Origin: CAYXWM01 sp964468805
GTDB taxonomy: Bacteria > Bacillota > Clostridia > Lachnospirales > WRBF01
Assembly (NCBI GenBank): GCA_964468805.1
Contig: CAYXWM010000024.1
Span: 1-37,357, forward strand
Length of the DNA: 37,357 nt
Direction of reading: 5' to 3'
Translations under genes and position numbers: made by a program
The notes under the pieces: generated by a model
What the model saw: only the letters and a program-made list of their open reading frames with translations
Databases searched by the model: none
Told to the model about the DNA's origin: nothing
Shown here: positions 23,141-31,145 of the stretch, piece after piece
How the letters are laid out: each line of letters opens with the position of its first letter
Position numbering within the stretch: position 1 is the first letter of the stretch

Positions 23141-24214
23141 TTGAAAACTTTAGATAAATACGGTGCAAGCCCACGCTTCTATGCAGAAGCGGCATTATAC
23201 CCGGAATTTCAATTGGGCAGAGTTGTTTCACAATACAGAGATTTGTTCAAGGTAGCCGGAACAGAAGGTGAATTTTTGGCGGAGGTTTCAGGTAAATTTC
23301 GCTTCGAAGCTAAAAATTTTTCTGAATATCCGGCTGTGGGCGATTTTGTAATGCTTGACCGCAGCAATGATAATGAAGGTAACGCAATCATTCACCGTAT
23401 TCTTATGAGAAAGAGTTCCTTTGAGCGTAAAGCTGTGGGGTATGTAAACCAGACCCAAGTTGTAGCTGCCAACATCGATATTGTTTTTATCTGTATGTCT
23501 CTTAACAGCGATTTTAATTTAAGTCGATTGGAAAGGTATCTTTCCGTAGCATGGGACAGCAACGCCAAACCGGTAATTATCCTTACAAAGGCTGACGTTT
23601 GTGATGATGTTGAACAAAGGTTAATTGAGGTTTCGGATATTGCAATAGGCGTTGACGTAATCGTAACGTCAAGCCTTGACGAACAGTCTGTAAACAGGCT
23701 TATACCTTATCTGCAACAGGGAGTTACGGCGTCTTTTATAGGTTCCTCCGGCGTCGGAAAATCCACGCTGATTAATTGCCTGGCAGGAACAGAGCTTTTT
23801 AAAACCTCCGAAACCCGTAAGGACGACAAAGGAAGGCATACATCAACCGCACGGGAACTTATCGTTTTACCCCAAGGCGGAATAGTTATCGATACCCCGG
23901 GTATGCGTGAACTGGGCGTGGAGTCGGTGGACTTGTCAAAGTCCTTCTCAGATATAGACAGTCTGTCCGAATTGTGCAGATTTAGAGATTGTACTCACAC
24001 AAATGAACCCGGCTGTGCCATACAACAGGCTATCAATACCGGCGAGTTGGACATACGTCGTTTTGAAAGCTTCTTAAAGCTGAAAAAAGAAGCCAAATAT
24101 GACGGACTTTCTTTCAAGGAAATAGAAACGGAAAAAATCAACTCCATGTTCGGCGGAATGAGTAACATGAAAAACCTTAGAGATTATATGAAACAAAAGA
24201 ATAAACGTAGATAA
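23141..24214 (+). CDS. rsgA: Ribosome small-subunit-dependent GTPase A, long form
   Basis: 357 residues starting at TTG (AGGAGG 9 nt upstream). Domains in order: an N-terminal extension (about 1-30), OB-fold (FKVAGTEGEFLAEVSGKFRF..PAVGDFVML), circularly permuted GTPase with G4 TKAD near 150, G1 GSSGVGKST near 205 and G3 DTPGM near 250, then the zinc finger C-x4-C-x-H-x5-C (CRFRDCTHTNEPGC). RsgA checks late 30S maturation and releases RbfA. Housekeeping RsgA in Bacillota is about 300 residues and sits by the PrkC kinase genes; this one is longer and stands alone, so it is probably a paralogue. The leader ORF and attenuator upstream suggest induction when translation is disturbed. Confidence 0.92.
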   Translation: MKTLDKYGASPRFYAEAALYPEFQLGRVVSQYRDLFKVAGTEGEFLAEVSGKFRFEAKNFSEYPAVGDFVMLDRSNDNEGNAIIHRILMRKSSFERKAVGYVNQTQVVAANIDIVFICMSLNSDFNLSRLERYLSVAWDSNAKPVIILTKADVCDDVEQRLIEVSDIAIGVDVIVTSSLDEQSVNRLIPYLQQGVTASFIGSSGVGKSTLINCLAGTELFKTSETRKDDKGRHTSTARELIVLPQGGIVIDTPGMRELGVESVDLSKSFSDIDSLSELCRFRDCTHTNEPGCAIQQAINTGELDIRRFESFLKLKKEAKYDGLSFKEIETEKINSMFGGMSNMKNLRDYMKQKNKRR

Positions 24215-24222
24215 AAACCGAG

Positions 24223-24265
24223 AACAGCCCTTTGCGATTAATTATCGTAAAGGGCTGTTTTCTTT
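24223..24265 (+). terminator. Terminator of rsgA
   Basis: AACAGCCCTTT.CGATwith AAAGGGCTGTT: an 11-bp stem with an inner CGATTAATTATCG extension, followed by TTCTTTT. Confidence 0.9.
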
Positions 24266-24271
24266 TAAATC

Positions 24272-24303
24272 AAAAACCTTGGTTTGAACGCCAAGGTTTT
24301 TAA
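24272..24303. terminator. Bidirectional terminator, rsgA / diguanylate cyclase 1
   Basis: AAAAACCTTGG pairs with CCAAGGTTTTT around TTTGAACG. For the minus-strand cyclase gene (stop at 24319) it is the 3' terminator. Confidence 0.88.
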
Positions 24304-24318
24304 AAAAATATTTAACTA

Positions 24319-25524
24319 TTAACTTGTTCTTGGAGTTTTAAACAGTTTTTTATAATGATACATCTTTTTGTCTGCCTGTTCCAACAGTTGGCTGTAAGTC
24401 ATGCCGGGTTTGTAGCTTTCTATTCCGTAGCTTAACGACATTTGATAACTGCACTCGGGAGATACATAAAGCTTATTTGCAGACTTGCAAGCGGCAGAAG
24501 CATACATCTCCACTTCCTCAAGGGGTATCTTCTTTAGAATAACAAGGAATTCATCTCCGCCTATGCGGCAAAGCAGACCCTTTTTAAACTCCTCTCGAAG
24601 TATAGATACTATGTTGTGAATGTATTTATCTCCCTCTGTGTGACCGTAATTGTCGTTTACAAACTTTAAGCCATCTATATCGATAAATACTACGTAAAAG
24701 TTAATATTCAGGTCGATGGCTTGTTCCAATTCACGAATAGCGTAGGAGCGATTGTAGCAATCTGTAAGAGGGTCTTTAAAGGCAATGGACTCCAGAGCCA
24801 CGTTAGAATTTTTCTTGCGGGATAATTCGCTTTCTATCTCTCCTGAGCGGCGTTTGTAATTTTGCAGCCGGCTCATGGTAAGTGCATACCACATTATAAT
24901 CATAAACGTGGCGATTATACATACCCCAACTTTAATCATAAGCCACGGCAGAAAACCATAGTCATGGGGATCGGAAATTATGCCCAAATTAATGATAATA
25001 TAAAGATAAAGGGGTAAAAAAACCGCCGCCGCAAACTTTAAATTCTGTACGCTGGAATTTATCAGGAGAACGCTTTCCGTTGTGAAGAAATTGTCAAATA
25101 TAAACATATATACACAGGCTATACCTAATGCCATTGAAGTACACATAATATTGTTTTGGGTTACGGTAACTGCTTGGTGTATGTCTATGCCGTTATAAAG
25201 GCTATATAAAGAGAAAATTATTATCCTCAAAGCCATTAAATTTAGCGAAAAGGCAGCAGTCCCGAATAGGGTTTTAATTAGCGAATTCTTAAATAATGCC
25301 GTAAACTCCATATAAAGCAACACAAAAAAGCCTATCCCCAAGAAAACTTCACCGAGATCAAAATAATAATATAAAACAACAAGCCCGTAATTTAGCAAAA
25401 TATACGGGATTTGGTTTGTAAATCCGGTGGTTGATTTGAGAAAGTATTTTTGAGAAAAATAGAAAATCACAGTATTATAAGCAAAAAAGATTGGCGATGC
25501 AGTATAAAAAAGAATTTGATTAAT
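24319..25524 (-). CDS. Membrane diguanylate cyclase 1 (GGDEF)
   Basis: About 401 residues. Residues 1-225 contain some seven hydrophobic segments; a GGDEF domain follows (FKDPLTDCYNRSYAIREL, DIDGLKFVNDNYGHTEGDKYI, active site RIGGDEFLVIL), making c-di-GMP from two GTP. The RxxD product-inhibition site is absent (KKGL precedes the active site). Start: a GTG at 25545 has no ribosome-binding site and lies about 4 nt after the start predicted from TATAAT (25556-25561). AAAAGGAG is placed 8 nt before an ATT at 25524, which is therefore my preferred start, although ATT initiation is rare. First of three c-di-GMP genes on this strand. Confidence 0.85.
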   Translation of the reverse strand: MNQILFYTASPIFFAYNTVIFYFSQKYFLKSTTGFTNQIPYILLNYGLVVLYYYFDLGEVFLGIGFFVLLYMEFTALFKNSLIKTLFGTAAFSLNLMALRIIIFSLYSLYNGIDIHQAVTVTQNNIMCTSMALGIACVYMFIFDNFFTTESVLLINSSVQNLKFAAAVFLPLYLYIIINLGIISDPHDYGFLPWLMIKVGVCIIATFMIIMWYALTMSRLQNYKRRSGEIESELSRKKNSNVALESIAFKDPLTDCYNRSYAIRELEQAIDLNINFYVVFIDIDGLKFVNDNYGHTEGDKYIHNIVSILREEFKKGLLCRIGGDEFLVILKKIPLEEVEMYASAACKSANKLYVSPECSYQMSLSYGIESYKPGMTYSQLLEQADKKMYHYKKLFKTPRTS

Positions 25525-25670
25525 ATTTCTCGCTCCTTTTTGCACTTAAAAGCATATTATACTATTTCTAATGTATAGATATATATGCTACTGTTCATAA
25601 GCGTTCACATTCGCAATTAAACAATTATCTCTATATTTCAAAGAAATAGTATTAAGCGATTTAAGTTAAA

Positions 25671-25812
25671 ATTGCATTTAAACCGCTAAAAACAGTAAAA
25701 AAGCTAGACCCCGTAAACGGTTGGCAATAGAGTTTTTATGTACAACACCCGTTGCTCAACGCTTGGATTATACACCTTTGTTACTAATTAACTGGCATTT
25801 AAATATACCCCG
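25671..25812 (+). repeat. Interspersed repeat, family 2, copy a
   Basis: About 140 bp, diverged. Shared blocks with copies b and c: AATTGCAT, ACAGTAAmAAAGCTA, CGTAAACGGTT, GAGTTTTTAT, ACACCCGTTGCTCA, CTTTGTTACTA and AAATATACCCC. It ends 13 bp from the stop codon of diguanylate cyclase 2 and fills most of the gap 25546-25824. Confidence 0.65.
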
Positions 25813-25824
25813 TTACTATTGGGT

Positions 25825-27042
25825 TTACTTGCCCTTTTTTGAACGTTTTTGTATATACATTTTACTGTCTGCCAAACGAATAATGTCCTCCACGGAATAT
25901 TGAGTGTTTTTATTTACATCAATAATCCCGTAGCTGATTTCAAGATTATAGGGTAAGTGACCTGTTTTGTTGAATTCGTTAATTTCGTCAATAATCCTCT
26001 TAAATACTACGGTTTTTATATCCTTGTAACCGGAGCCGGGCAATATTACTATAAATTCGTCACCGCCCATACGGGCGAAAACATCGTTTTTTCGAATATT
26101 GTTAAATATTATATGTGAAATGCTGCGGATGTATTTATCACCCTCATTATGCCCGTAAGTATCGTTTATTTTTTTCAATCCGTCCATGTCTATATATGCT
26201 ACGCAAAAATTAATCTCATTTGAAGTTACCAATGAGCTTAAAAAGTCCAAGGCATATGAACGGGTATAACAACCGGTCAAATTATCGCTGAAAGCCATTT
26301 GTTTCAGAATTTGTTCGGTTTTTATATTGTTTACCAATTCCTGTTCCAGTCTGTGGAATTTTTCTCTGAAATGCGAAGCCTTGCAAATTTTCAAACAGTG
26401 GAGAAACATAAGATAAAATCCAAATGCAGATAATACGGTGGTTGCTATGATAAAAACCAATTGTGCTTTAAACATATGTGGAGATTCCAGCATAATACTG
26501 TCAAACAAAAGATAGGCTATCATAAAAAAACTTACCATATTTATGGATACTGCACCGAACCTGTTATTGGAAATAATTATAATATCGTCTACTGTCAAAA
26601 CCTTTTGGAAGGTTTTAAGAAACACAAAACAGACCATAAAAATTACTGTTACAGTGGTAAAATATAAGAATTCATTTACTTTAAATATATGAAATATAGG
26701 AACGCCCAAAACCATGGAAAATACCGTAACTACAAAATATTCTATCAATAAAATATGAAGAACAAATACATTGGCACCGAATGCAAGGTGCATATTATTT
26801 GACTTTGAGAAAATTTTAAACTCAAAAAAAAGAGTAATATACATTAAAATATATTTCGCAGGCAACGGCAGTTGTAAATAATAGGCGGCAATAAACATTC
26901 CTGTATTAAAAATCGTAGTTATAACTACAGCTTGTTTAATTTTGACAAATCCATGCAATATTTTACGAGCGTAGTTTACTACCTCGATATTATAGGTTGC
27001 AAGGCCGGTTATCGCTAAAAATTTTATAAGAATCAATGACAT
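25825..27042 (-). CDS. Membrane diguanylate cyclase 2 (GGDEF)
   Basis: 405 residues; ATG with GGAG 5 nt upstream. About seven hydrophobic segments occupy the first 215 residues (ILMYITLFFEF, VNMVSFFMIAYLLF and others), a short coiled segment leads to the GGDEF domain (FSDNLTGCYTRSYALDFL, YIDMDGLKKINDTYGHNEGDKYI, RMGGDEFIVILPG). Unlike cyclase 1, it keeps the inhibitory RxxD site (RKND, five residues before GGDEF), so it should be product-inhibited. The two cyclases share layout but are diverged. The gene is flanked by two direct copies of the family-2 repeat. Confidence 0.92.
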   Translation of the reverse strand: MSLILIKFLAITGLATYNIEVVNYARKILHGFVKIKQAVVITTIFNTGMFIAAYYLQLPLPAKYILMYITLFFEFKIFSKSNNMHLAFGANVFVLHILLIEYFVVTVFSMVLGVPIFHIFKVNEFLYFTTVTVIFMVCFVFLKTFQKVLTVDDIIIISNNRFGAVSINMVSFFMIAYLLFDSIMLESPHMFKAQLVFIIATTVLSAFGFYLMFLHCLKICKASHFREKFHRLEQELVNNIKTEQILKQMAFSDNLTGCYTRSYALDFLSSLVTSNEINFCVAYIDMDGLKKINDTYGHNEGDKYIRSISHIIFNNIRKNDVFARMGGDEFIVILPGSGYKDIKTVVFKRIIDEINEFNKTGHLPYNLEISYGIIDVNKNTQYSVEDIIRLADSKMYIQKRSKKGK

Positions 27043-27237
27043 AAAAGCTCCATGCCTCTGAGCAAATCCTTTGTTTGGATTTGTACTGTAATTTCCGCTT
27101 ATCTAAGGAAGCGGCTTAATTATAGGGATTTTGTCTGATGAAAACAAATAATATTAATTGCAGGTATATATAGCATTACACAAGACAACTCCCTAATATA
27201 CATAATACTGTTTGGATCTGTTAAAAAGTTGCCTTTT

Positions 27238-27377
27238 ATACTTTATTTCATAAGGACCGCAAACAAAACCCGGCTTCGTAAAAAGTTCGCTCTTGGGGTT
27301 TTTATTAAAAACACCGGTCTCTCACCGTTACAAATATATGCTTTTCTTAAAGCTTAACCGGCAATTAAGTATAAGCC
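27238..27377 (+). repeat. Interspersed repeat, family 2, copy b
   Basis: About 140 bp in the gap 27043-27477. Blocks shared with copy c read on its minus strand: CATAAGGA, CTTCGTAAA, GTTCGCTCTTG, GTTTTTAT, ACACCGGTC.CTCA, TTACAAATAT.TGCTTTT, and AATTAAGTATA. Same orientation as copy a. Confidence 0.75.
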
Positions 27378-27391
27378 CGTGTTCTCCGTTT

Positions 27392-27425
27392 AAAAAACAC
27401 CGCAAAATTTAAGCGGCGTTATTTT
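27392..27425. terminator. Terminator of the HD-GYP gene
   Basis: On the minus strand AACGCCGC pairs with GCGGTGTT around TTAAATTTT, followed by TTTTT; the plus side also ends in TTATTTTTAT. The rest of 27043-27477 holds repeat copy b and, next to cyclase 2, an inverted repeat CAAATCC/GGATTTG (about 27063-27083). Confidence 0.8.
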
Positions 27426-27477
27426 TATCCGGGTTTTATAATACGGTTTCTTGACAGAAGTATAGAAACAGTAATAT

Positions 27478-29058
27478 TTAAAGGCTACCGGTTAAAGCTT
27501 GTTTGCTAATCATTTCTTTAAGTCTGCCTCTGAGCTTGATTATTTCTTGCGAAAGGGTTTGACTGTCAAACTCTTTTGATTGTTCGTCGTAAATATTCCT
27601 TAACATTTCTATAAGTCTGTTAAAGTCGTTTTTACGTTCACGACTAAGCAAAACTTCCTTTGTTCGGTCTATAATAATTTCAATTACATATTCAACCTTG
27701 CCCTTGAAAAACAGCGGCATTGCGTACATATCGAAAATCTTCAAGGAATTTTTTATAACCTGCTCTTGGCGAACTCGTTCCATTTTATTGTTTTTTAAAG
27801 CCGGGACTACCACACAGTTTTCACAAGGCGCAGTACCTATACCGCCGGCTTCGTAACATTTTCTTCCGATAACTTCGTCTTCTTCCAGACCCATATATTC
27901 AAGAAAATAATTACTCGCAAACAAGACTTCTCGATTAATATCCATTAAAACATATCCGCAGGGAGTGTGGTTAAAAATTTCCGTTAGCATACGCTCTTCG
28001 TCTATATTTGGGTTAAATTCTTCACTTTGCTTAGACTCTGTCTGAACGTCTTGTTGATAAAGTTCTCTCTGAACAACAGAACTGTCACTGTCCTTTAAAG
28101 AATCGGTATCTACCTCATCGCTAAAGTTCATCTTCAAAAAGACCTTAACAACCTCCGGATCCAATTGTGTTCCGGCAACTCTTTTTATTTCTTCCAGAGC
28201 ATATTCGTGACTTAAAGCCTTTCTGTAAGAACGAGTGGAGGTGATGGCGTCGTAAGTATCGGCTACGGCTATAATTTTAGCACCGATGGAGATTTCGTCT
28301 CCTTTGAGCCCGTCCGGGTAACCTCTACCATCGTAACGCTCGTGGTGGTGTTTTACAGTTTCTTTTATCTTAGTGAAACTGGATAATCCCTGTAACATTT
28401 CAAATGAAGTAATGGGATGATTTTTTATAACTGCATATTCCTCATCAGTCAAACCGCCGGGTTTGTTAATTATTGCATGAGGTACGCGTACCTTACCTAT
28501 ATCGTGCAAGTTGGCGGCAACGGAAATATCGAAAATTTCATTATTGTCCAAGTTCATAGCCTTCGCAAGGTTAACGGCGATTTTATGAACGCTGTGAGAA
28601 TGGGAAGCTGTATATTGGTCTTTAGCCTCCAACAGCGAGGACAGTATGGAAAGAATTTCGTTGTAATCCCTGTCTCTTTGTTCATAGGCAAGCATTTCTT
28701 GAGTTCTGTTTGCCATAATTTCCAATATATATTGAGTACCGTCATCAGCTGTATATAAAGGTATTGCATAGTCATCCACAAAACGAACGGAGCCGTCCTG
28801 CAAAATGTCTTTACGGGAAATCATAGTTTTTTCGCCGCTTTGTATGGCTTGGTTTACGGCGCAGCAGTTGCACATTTTTCCGCCGTTGGAAATGTTGTAA
28901 CAATATTCGCCCAGGGTGGTATCCATATCCAAATTCCTTAATTTTAAAAAGAATTTGTTGATATAATGTATCCTAAAATTATTGTCTAAGACAATATAGG
29001 CTACGGGCGTATTGTCAATAAAGAACCTAATTAATTCCGGACTAAGAATGTTTTTCAT
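27478..29058 (-). CDS. PAS-HD-GYP-PAS c-di-GMP phosphodiesterase
   Basis: 526 residues, no membrane segment. PAS1 (about 1-130), a helix, HD-GYP (about 140-320; H185-D186 in NLHDIGK, HHHERYDGRGYPDG at 237-250 with G-Y-P intact, and VADTYDAITSTRSYRKAL), a polar linker, PAS2 (about 350-475) and a C-terminal coiled coil. HD-GYP enzymes hydrolyse c-di-GMP to pGpG or GMP at a two- or three-iron site. Both PAS domains carry C-x9/10-C-x2-C (C53, C63, C66 in PAS1; CYEAGG..PCENC in PAS2), which suggests a redox or metal cofactor. AAAGG lies about 9 nt before ATG. It balances the two cyclases next to it. Confidence 0.92.
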   Translation of the reverse strand: MKNILSPELIRFFIDNTPVAYIVLDNNFRIHYINKFFLKLRNLDMDTTLGEYCYNISNGGKMCNCCAVNQAIQSGEKTMISRKDILQDGSVRFVDDYAIPLYTADDGTQYILEIMANRTQEMLAYEQRDRDYNEILSILSSLLEAKDQYTASHSHSVHKIAVNLAKAMNLDNNEIFDISVAANLHDIGKVRVPHAIINKPGGLTDEEYAVIKNHPITSFEMLQGLSSFTKIKETVKHHHERYDGRGYPDGLKGDEISIGAKIIAVADTYDAITSTRSYRKALSHEYALEEIKRVAGTQLDPEVVKVFLKMNFSDEVDTDSLKDSDSSVVQRELYQQDVQTESKQSEEFNPNIDEERMLTEIFNHTPCGYVLMDINREVLFASNYFLEYMGLEEDEVIGRKCYEAGGIGTAPCENCVVVPALKNNKMERVRQEQVIKNSLKIFDMYAMPLFFKGKVEYVIEIIIDRTKEVLLSRERKNDFNRLIEMLRNIYDEQSKEFDSQTLSQEIIKLRGRLKEMISKQALTGSL

Positions 29059-29384
29059 ACATCTCTACCTTTAAAAAATAATTAAAACCCATGACAGTAA
29101 CCCATCTATAAATATATCGCAATAATTTCAAAAAACTTAACGTTATATTTAACAGACAGGCTAAAATTTTAAAATATTGTAAGTTAATGATTAAGTTTAA
29201 ACGGAGTTTTGTAAAACCTCAGGGAGAAATTGATTTATTGTTGTACGTCCGCATATATAATTAAATCGCTGTATCTGACATTTTGATACGGTAAAGTTAT
29301 TATAACAATAAAATTTTTTAATGTCAACGTATCATTATTATGTATAGTAAATAAGTTTGTTGACTGTATTATAACTATAACAAA

Positions 29385-29413
29385 TTGACAATATTAACTG
29401 TAAAAGATATACT
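29385..29413 (+). promoter_or_regulatory. Promoter of the phosphodiester glycosidase gene
   Basis: Consensus TTGACA (29385-29390), 17-nt spacer, TATACT (29408-29413). Start expected near 29420. The rest of 29059-29384 is AT-rich and shows nothing further. Confidence 0.85.
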
Positions 29414-29456
29414 GTTAACTAATATAATACACAAAATAGCAACCGGGAGGTTAGGG

Positions 29457-31013
29457 ATGAAGAAGTTATACTTGGGTTTATTAACTTTAATTTTGGCTGT
29501 TTCTTTTGGATTGACAGCCTATGCCGCTGTAAGCGGCACTGTTTTGATAATGCAAATTAACTCAAAAACCATGTATCTTGTGGAAAACGGAAAAGAAACT
29601 GTCCTCCAAGGAGATATAGCTCCGGTTTCCGTAAACGGAAGTACCCTGGTGCCTGTCAGAACCGTATCCGAACTTTTGGGAGCACAAGTTAAATGGAACG
29701 GGGATACAAAGACGGTAACAGTTATTATGGGCAGCAGAGCTGTGGAAATGCAAATAAACAACCCTACAGCATATGTAAACGGAAACTATATAACTATGTC
29801 CGTCCCGCCGCAAAATATTGGCGGTTCTACCATGATACCCATTAGGTTTGTATCGGAAAATATGATGCTTCATGTATTTTATGATGACAGCACCAAAGCT
29901 GTGGCAATTTCTCATAATCCACTCGAAGAAGCTGACTTTAAGTCTCTGAATTGCGTAAAGAACCTTAAACCGGTTCCTGTTCAACCGGCTGCCCCGGTTA
30001 CTTCCTCGGAAAGCAAGGCTCAATACTATAAAAAAGACGTTACAGTCTCAGGCAAGAAGATTTCTGCCGATGTCATTGAAGTAAACATGAATAACCCAAA
30101 CGTTTCGGTGCGTACATTTGTTGTGGGAAACAAACTTAACAATACCGCATCTTTTTCAAACATAGTAAATGACCGCAAGCCCATAGCAGCCATAAACGGC
30201 AACTTCTTTAACGCCTATGACACAATAAAAGACCCTGTGGGAACAATTATGTCCCAAGGGCAGATAATTTATGGTTCATCCGGTCTTACATCCGTGGGTA
30301 TTACGGCGGATAAGAAAATAATGTTCGGCAGACCGGCGATTTTTACAAAAATTTATACCACAGACGGTGGTACTCAAGAGGAGTATACGGCTTTTGAAGT
30401 AAATGTACTGAGCCAAGCCGGAGAACAAGCGGTTCTGTATACCCCCGCCAGAGGCACAAATATTAATATTACAAATTCGGGCAGCGTTATGAAAGTTGAA
30501 AACGATACCATAGTTTCTTATAATGCTGTAAAACCGGGCGAAACCGTATCCATACCGGCAAACGGCTATGTAGTTTATTTTTCGGATATTGTAACCTCAA
30601 CAAACTATTTTAAAGTACCCTCAATAGGTCGCAAAGTAGCTATTCGCTATACTTTGTTTAAACCGGACGATGAAAATTTCAATATGGAAACAGCCAAGGA
30701 AATGGTATCCGGAGCACCTCGCTTGGTTAAAAACGGAGCCATAGACAATACTCCGTTGGAATCGGGCTTTGCAGGCGACGCTCGTTTTACCACAAGTTCA
30801 TCGCCCCGTACCGCCATAGGCAGAACCGCTGATAACAAATTGTTGCTGGTTTCCGCCACTTGCACCATAGCCCAACTTAAAGAATTAATGTTGGCTATAG
30901 GTGCGGTAGATGCATTAAACATAGACGGCGGAGCCTCCAACGCCATGTACTGCAACGGAAAGTTTATCAGACAGCCCGGCAGGCAACTGACTTCCGTGAT
31001 ATTAGTGGAATAA
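29457..31013 (+). CDS. Secreted phosphodiester glycosidase (NAGPA family) with copper-amine-oxidase-type N-domain
   Basis: 518 residues from the ATG at 29457 (GGGAGG 6 nt upstream). Signal peptide KKLYLGLLTLILAVSFGLTAYA. Residues about 28-155 are the 'copper amine oxidase N-terminal' stalk common in clostridial exoproteins (MYLVENGKETVLQGDIAPVSVNGSTLVPVRTVSELLGA and the second VPPQNIGGSTMIPIRFVSENM half). Residues about 185-518 are the phosphodiester glycosidase domain, with PIAAINGNFFNAYD, the PRTAIGRT motif and the C-terminal signature ALNIDGGASNAMY. NAGPA-type enzymes remove GlcNAc from phosphodiesters; bacterial ones are thought to act on cell-wall or teichoic-acid-like glycans outside the cell. 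No anchor is seen. Confidence 0.92.
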   Translation: MKKLYLGLLTLILAVSFGLTAYAAVSGTVLIMQINSKTMYLVENGKETVLQGDIAPVSVNGSTLVPVRTVSELLGAQVKWNGDTKTVTVIMGSRAVEMQINNPTAYVNGNYITMSVPPQNIGGSTMIPIRFVSENMMLHVFYDDSTKAVAISHNPLEEADFKSLNCVKNLKPVPVQPAAPVTSSESKAQYYKKDVTVSGKKISADVIEVNMNNPNVSVRTFVVGNKLNNTASFSNIVNDRKPIAAINGNFFNAYDTIKDPVGTIMSQGQIIYGSSGLTSVGITADKKIMFGRPAIFTKIYTTDGGTQEEYTAFEVNVLSQAGEQAVLYTPARGTNINITNSGSVMKVENDTIVSYNAVKPGETVSIPANGYVVYFSDIVTSTNYFKVPSIGRKVAIRYTLFKPDDENFNMETAKEMVSGAPRLVKNGAIDNTPLESGFAGDARFTTSSSPRTAIGRTADNKLLLVSATCTIAQLKELMLAIGAVDALNIDGGASNAMYCNGKFIRQPGRQLTSVILVE

Positions 31014-31022
31014 TACATTTTT

Positions 31023-31068
31023 AGGGAGAAAACCTTTTTCAGAGTATCAAAAGGTTTTCTCCTTTTTT
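31023..31068. terminator. Terminator between glycosidase and glnN
   Basis: GGAGAAAACCTTTT and AAAAGGTTTTCTCC pair across a short loop, followed by TTTTTTA. Closes the plus-strand glycosidase transcript. Confidence 0.92.
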
Positions 31069-31109
31069 ATACATTTTCAATCGGGAAAGAAATAAAATCT
31101 CCAAACATT

Positions 31110-31139
31110 AAAAACGGAAGAAACCATAGGTTTCTCCCG
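31110..31139 (-). terminator. glnN: Terminator of glnN
   Basis: On the minus strand CGGGAGAAACC pairs with GGTTTCTTCCG around TAT, followed by TTTTTAATG. It lies 7 nt past the glnN stop. Confidence 0.85.
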
Positions 31140-31145
31140 AAATTT

